NCBI RefSeq assembly: GCF_021043365.1
Contig: NZ_JAJNDU010000001.1
Location: forward strand, 1,140,164-1,204,163
Length of the DNA: 64,000 bases
Direction of reading: 5' to 3'
From: Sphingomonas sp. IC-11
Lineage (GTDB): Bacteria > Pseudomonadota > Alphaproteobacteria > Sphingomonadales > Sphingomonadaceae
The notes under the pieces are model-generated. The model ran no database searches, was not told the origin of the DNA, and saw nothing but the letters and a program-made list of their open reading frames with translations. This document shows positions 63,899-64,000 of the stretch, piece after piece (the first letter of the stretch is position 1; every line of letters begins with the position of its first letter). The position numbers and the translations under genes were made by a program.

Positions 63899-64000
63899 GT
63901 GAGCAAGGCCCAATACCGTCCGGAAACGCTGGCGCTGCATGCCGGTTGGCGCGCGGATCCCGCCACCGGGTCGGTGGCACCGCCGATCTTCCAGACCACC
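63899..64000 (+). CDS. metY: O-acetylhomoserine sulfhydrylase-like protein, 3' truncated
   Basis: Only 34 codons are in the window. The start (SKAQYRPETLALHAGWRADP then ATGSVAPPIFQTT) matches the N-terminus of Cys/Met-metabolism PLP enzymes of the O-acetylhomoserine aminocarboxypropyltransferase type. GTG start with GGGAGAG 7 nt upstream. The 205-bp leader was searched for a SAM riboswitch and none was convincing. Confidence 0.8.
   Translation, partial: MSKAQYRPETLALHAGWRADPATGSVAPPIFQTT

Overview
The window is chromosomal DNA of an alphaproteobacterium of the order Sphingomonadales, most likely a Sphingomonas. The base composition is GC-rich. The strongest lineage markers are a serine palmitoyltransferase / acyl carrier protein / ceramide reductase cluster for sphingolipid synthesis and a PhyR-NepR-EcfG general stress response (GSR) locus with its phosphatase-type kinase PhyP. 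No rRNA, tRNA, prophage, transposase or CRISPR array was seen. The window opens inside argS and closes 34 codons into a metY-like gene.

Layout. 1-5965: argS (5' truncated), a SPOR-domain protein, nagZ, scpA-scpB and tatABC, all on + and tightly packed. 6019-10369: stress-response island with an entericidin-like lipoprotein, a candidate small RNA with its own EcfG-type promoter, phyP and nepR (both -), phyR (+), a 47-residue membrane protein, ecfG (+), and an opposing 59-residue NepR-like protein. 10417-16825: glnE, a peroxiredoxin, a DUF455 protein, an M23 peptidase, an A-type Fe-S carrier and exonuclease III. 17105-19966: small secreted protein, acetyltransferase-like protein, fatty acid desaturase. 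20189-28903: lptG-lptF, a hybrid kinase, the sphingolipid genes, proB and pth (all -). 29028-36484: rplY with terminator, a TraB/GumN lipoprotein, glyQS and pyruvate phosphate dikinase. 36740-44386: a tad/cpa pilus cluster (cpaA-B-C-D-E, tadB, tadC), which lacks the CpaF/TadA motor ATPase at its usual place. 44442-49713: hydrolase, FAD oxidoreductase, rnhA, thrB, ispH, putative lipoprotein. 49806-54631: tandem glycine riboswitch followed by gcvT-gcvH-gcvPA-gcvPB. 54632-64000: small membrane proteins, a DUF885 peptidase-like protein, an EamA transporter, an orphan and degraded type I-C cas5, a eukaryote/archaea-type proS, a thioesterase, an atypical secreted protein flanked by duplicated gene tails, cytochrome b561, a VOC protein, an AIM24-family protein and the metY start.

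How it works together. In the stress island, phosphorylated PhyR would titrate NepR away from EcfG, and PhyP would reset PhyR. Sequences matching the EcfG promoter pattern (GGAAC, 16-17 nt, CGTT) precede the small RNA (perfect match) and the entericidin gene, nepR and the second NepR-like gene (one mismatch each). This suggests a locus in which EcfG drives its own feedback layers. The most novel items are this small RNA, whose two hairpins carry C-rich loops, and the second NepR-like protein. The orphan cas5 relic, the pilus cluster without its motor and the duplicated gene-tail scars around 60.9-62.9 kb are the next most interesting.
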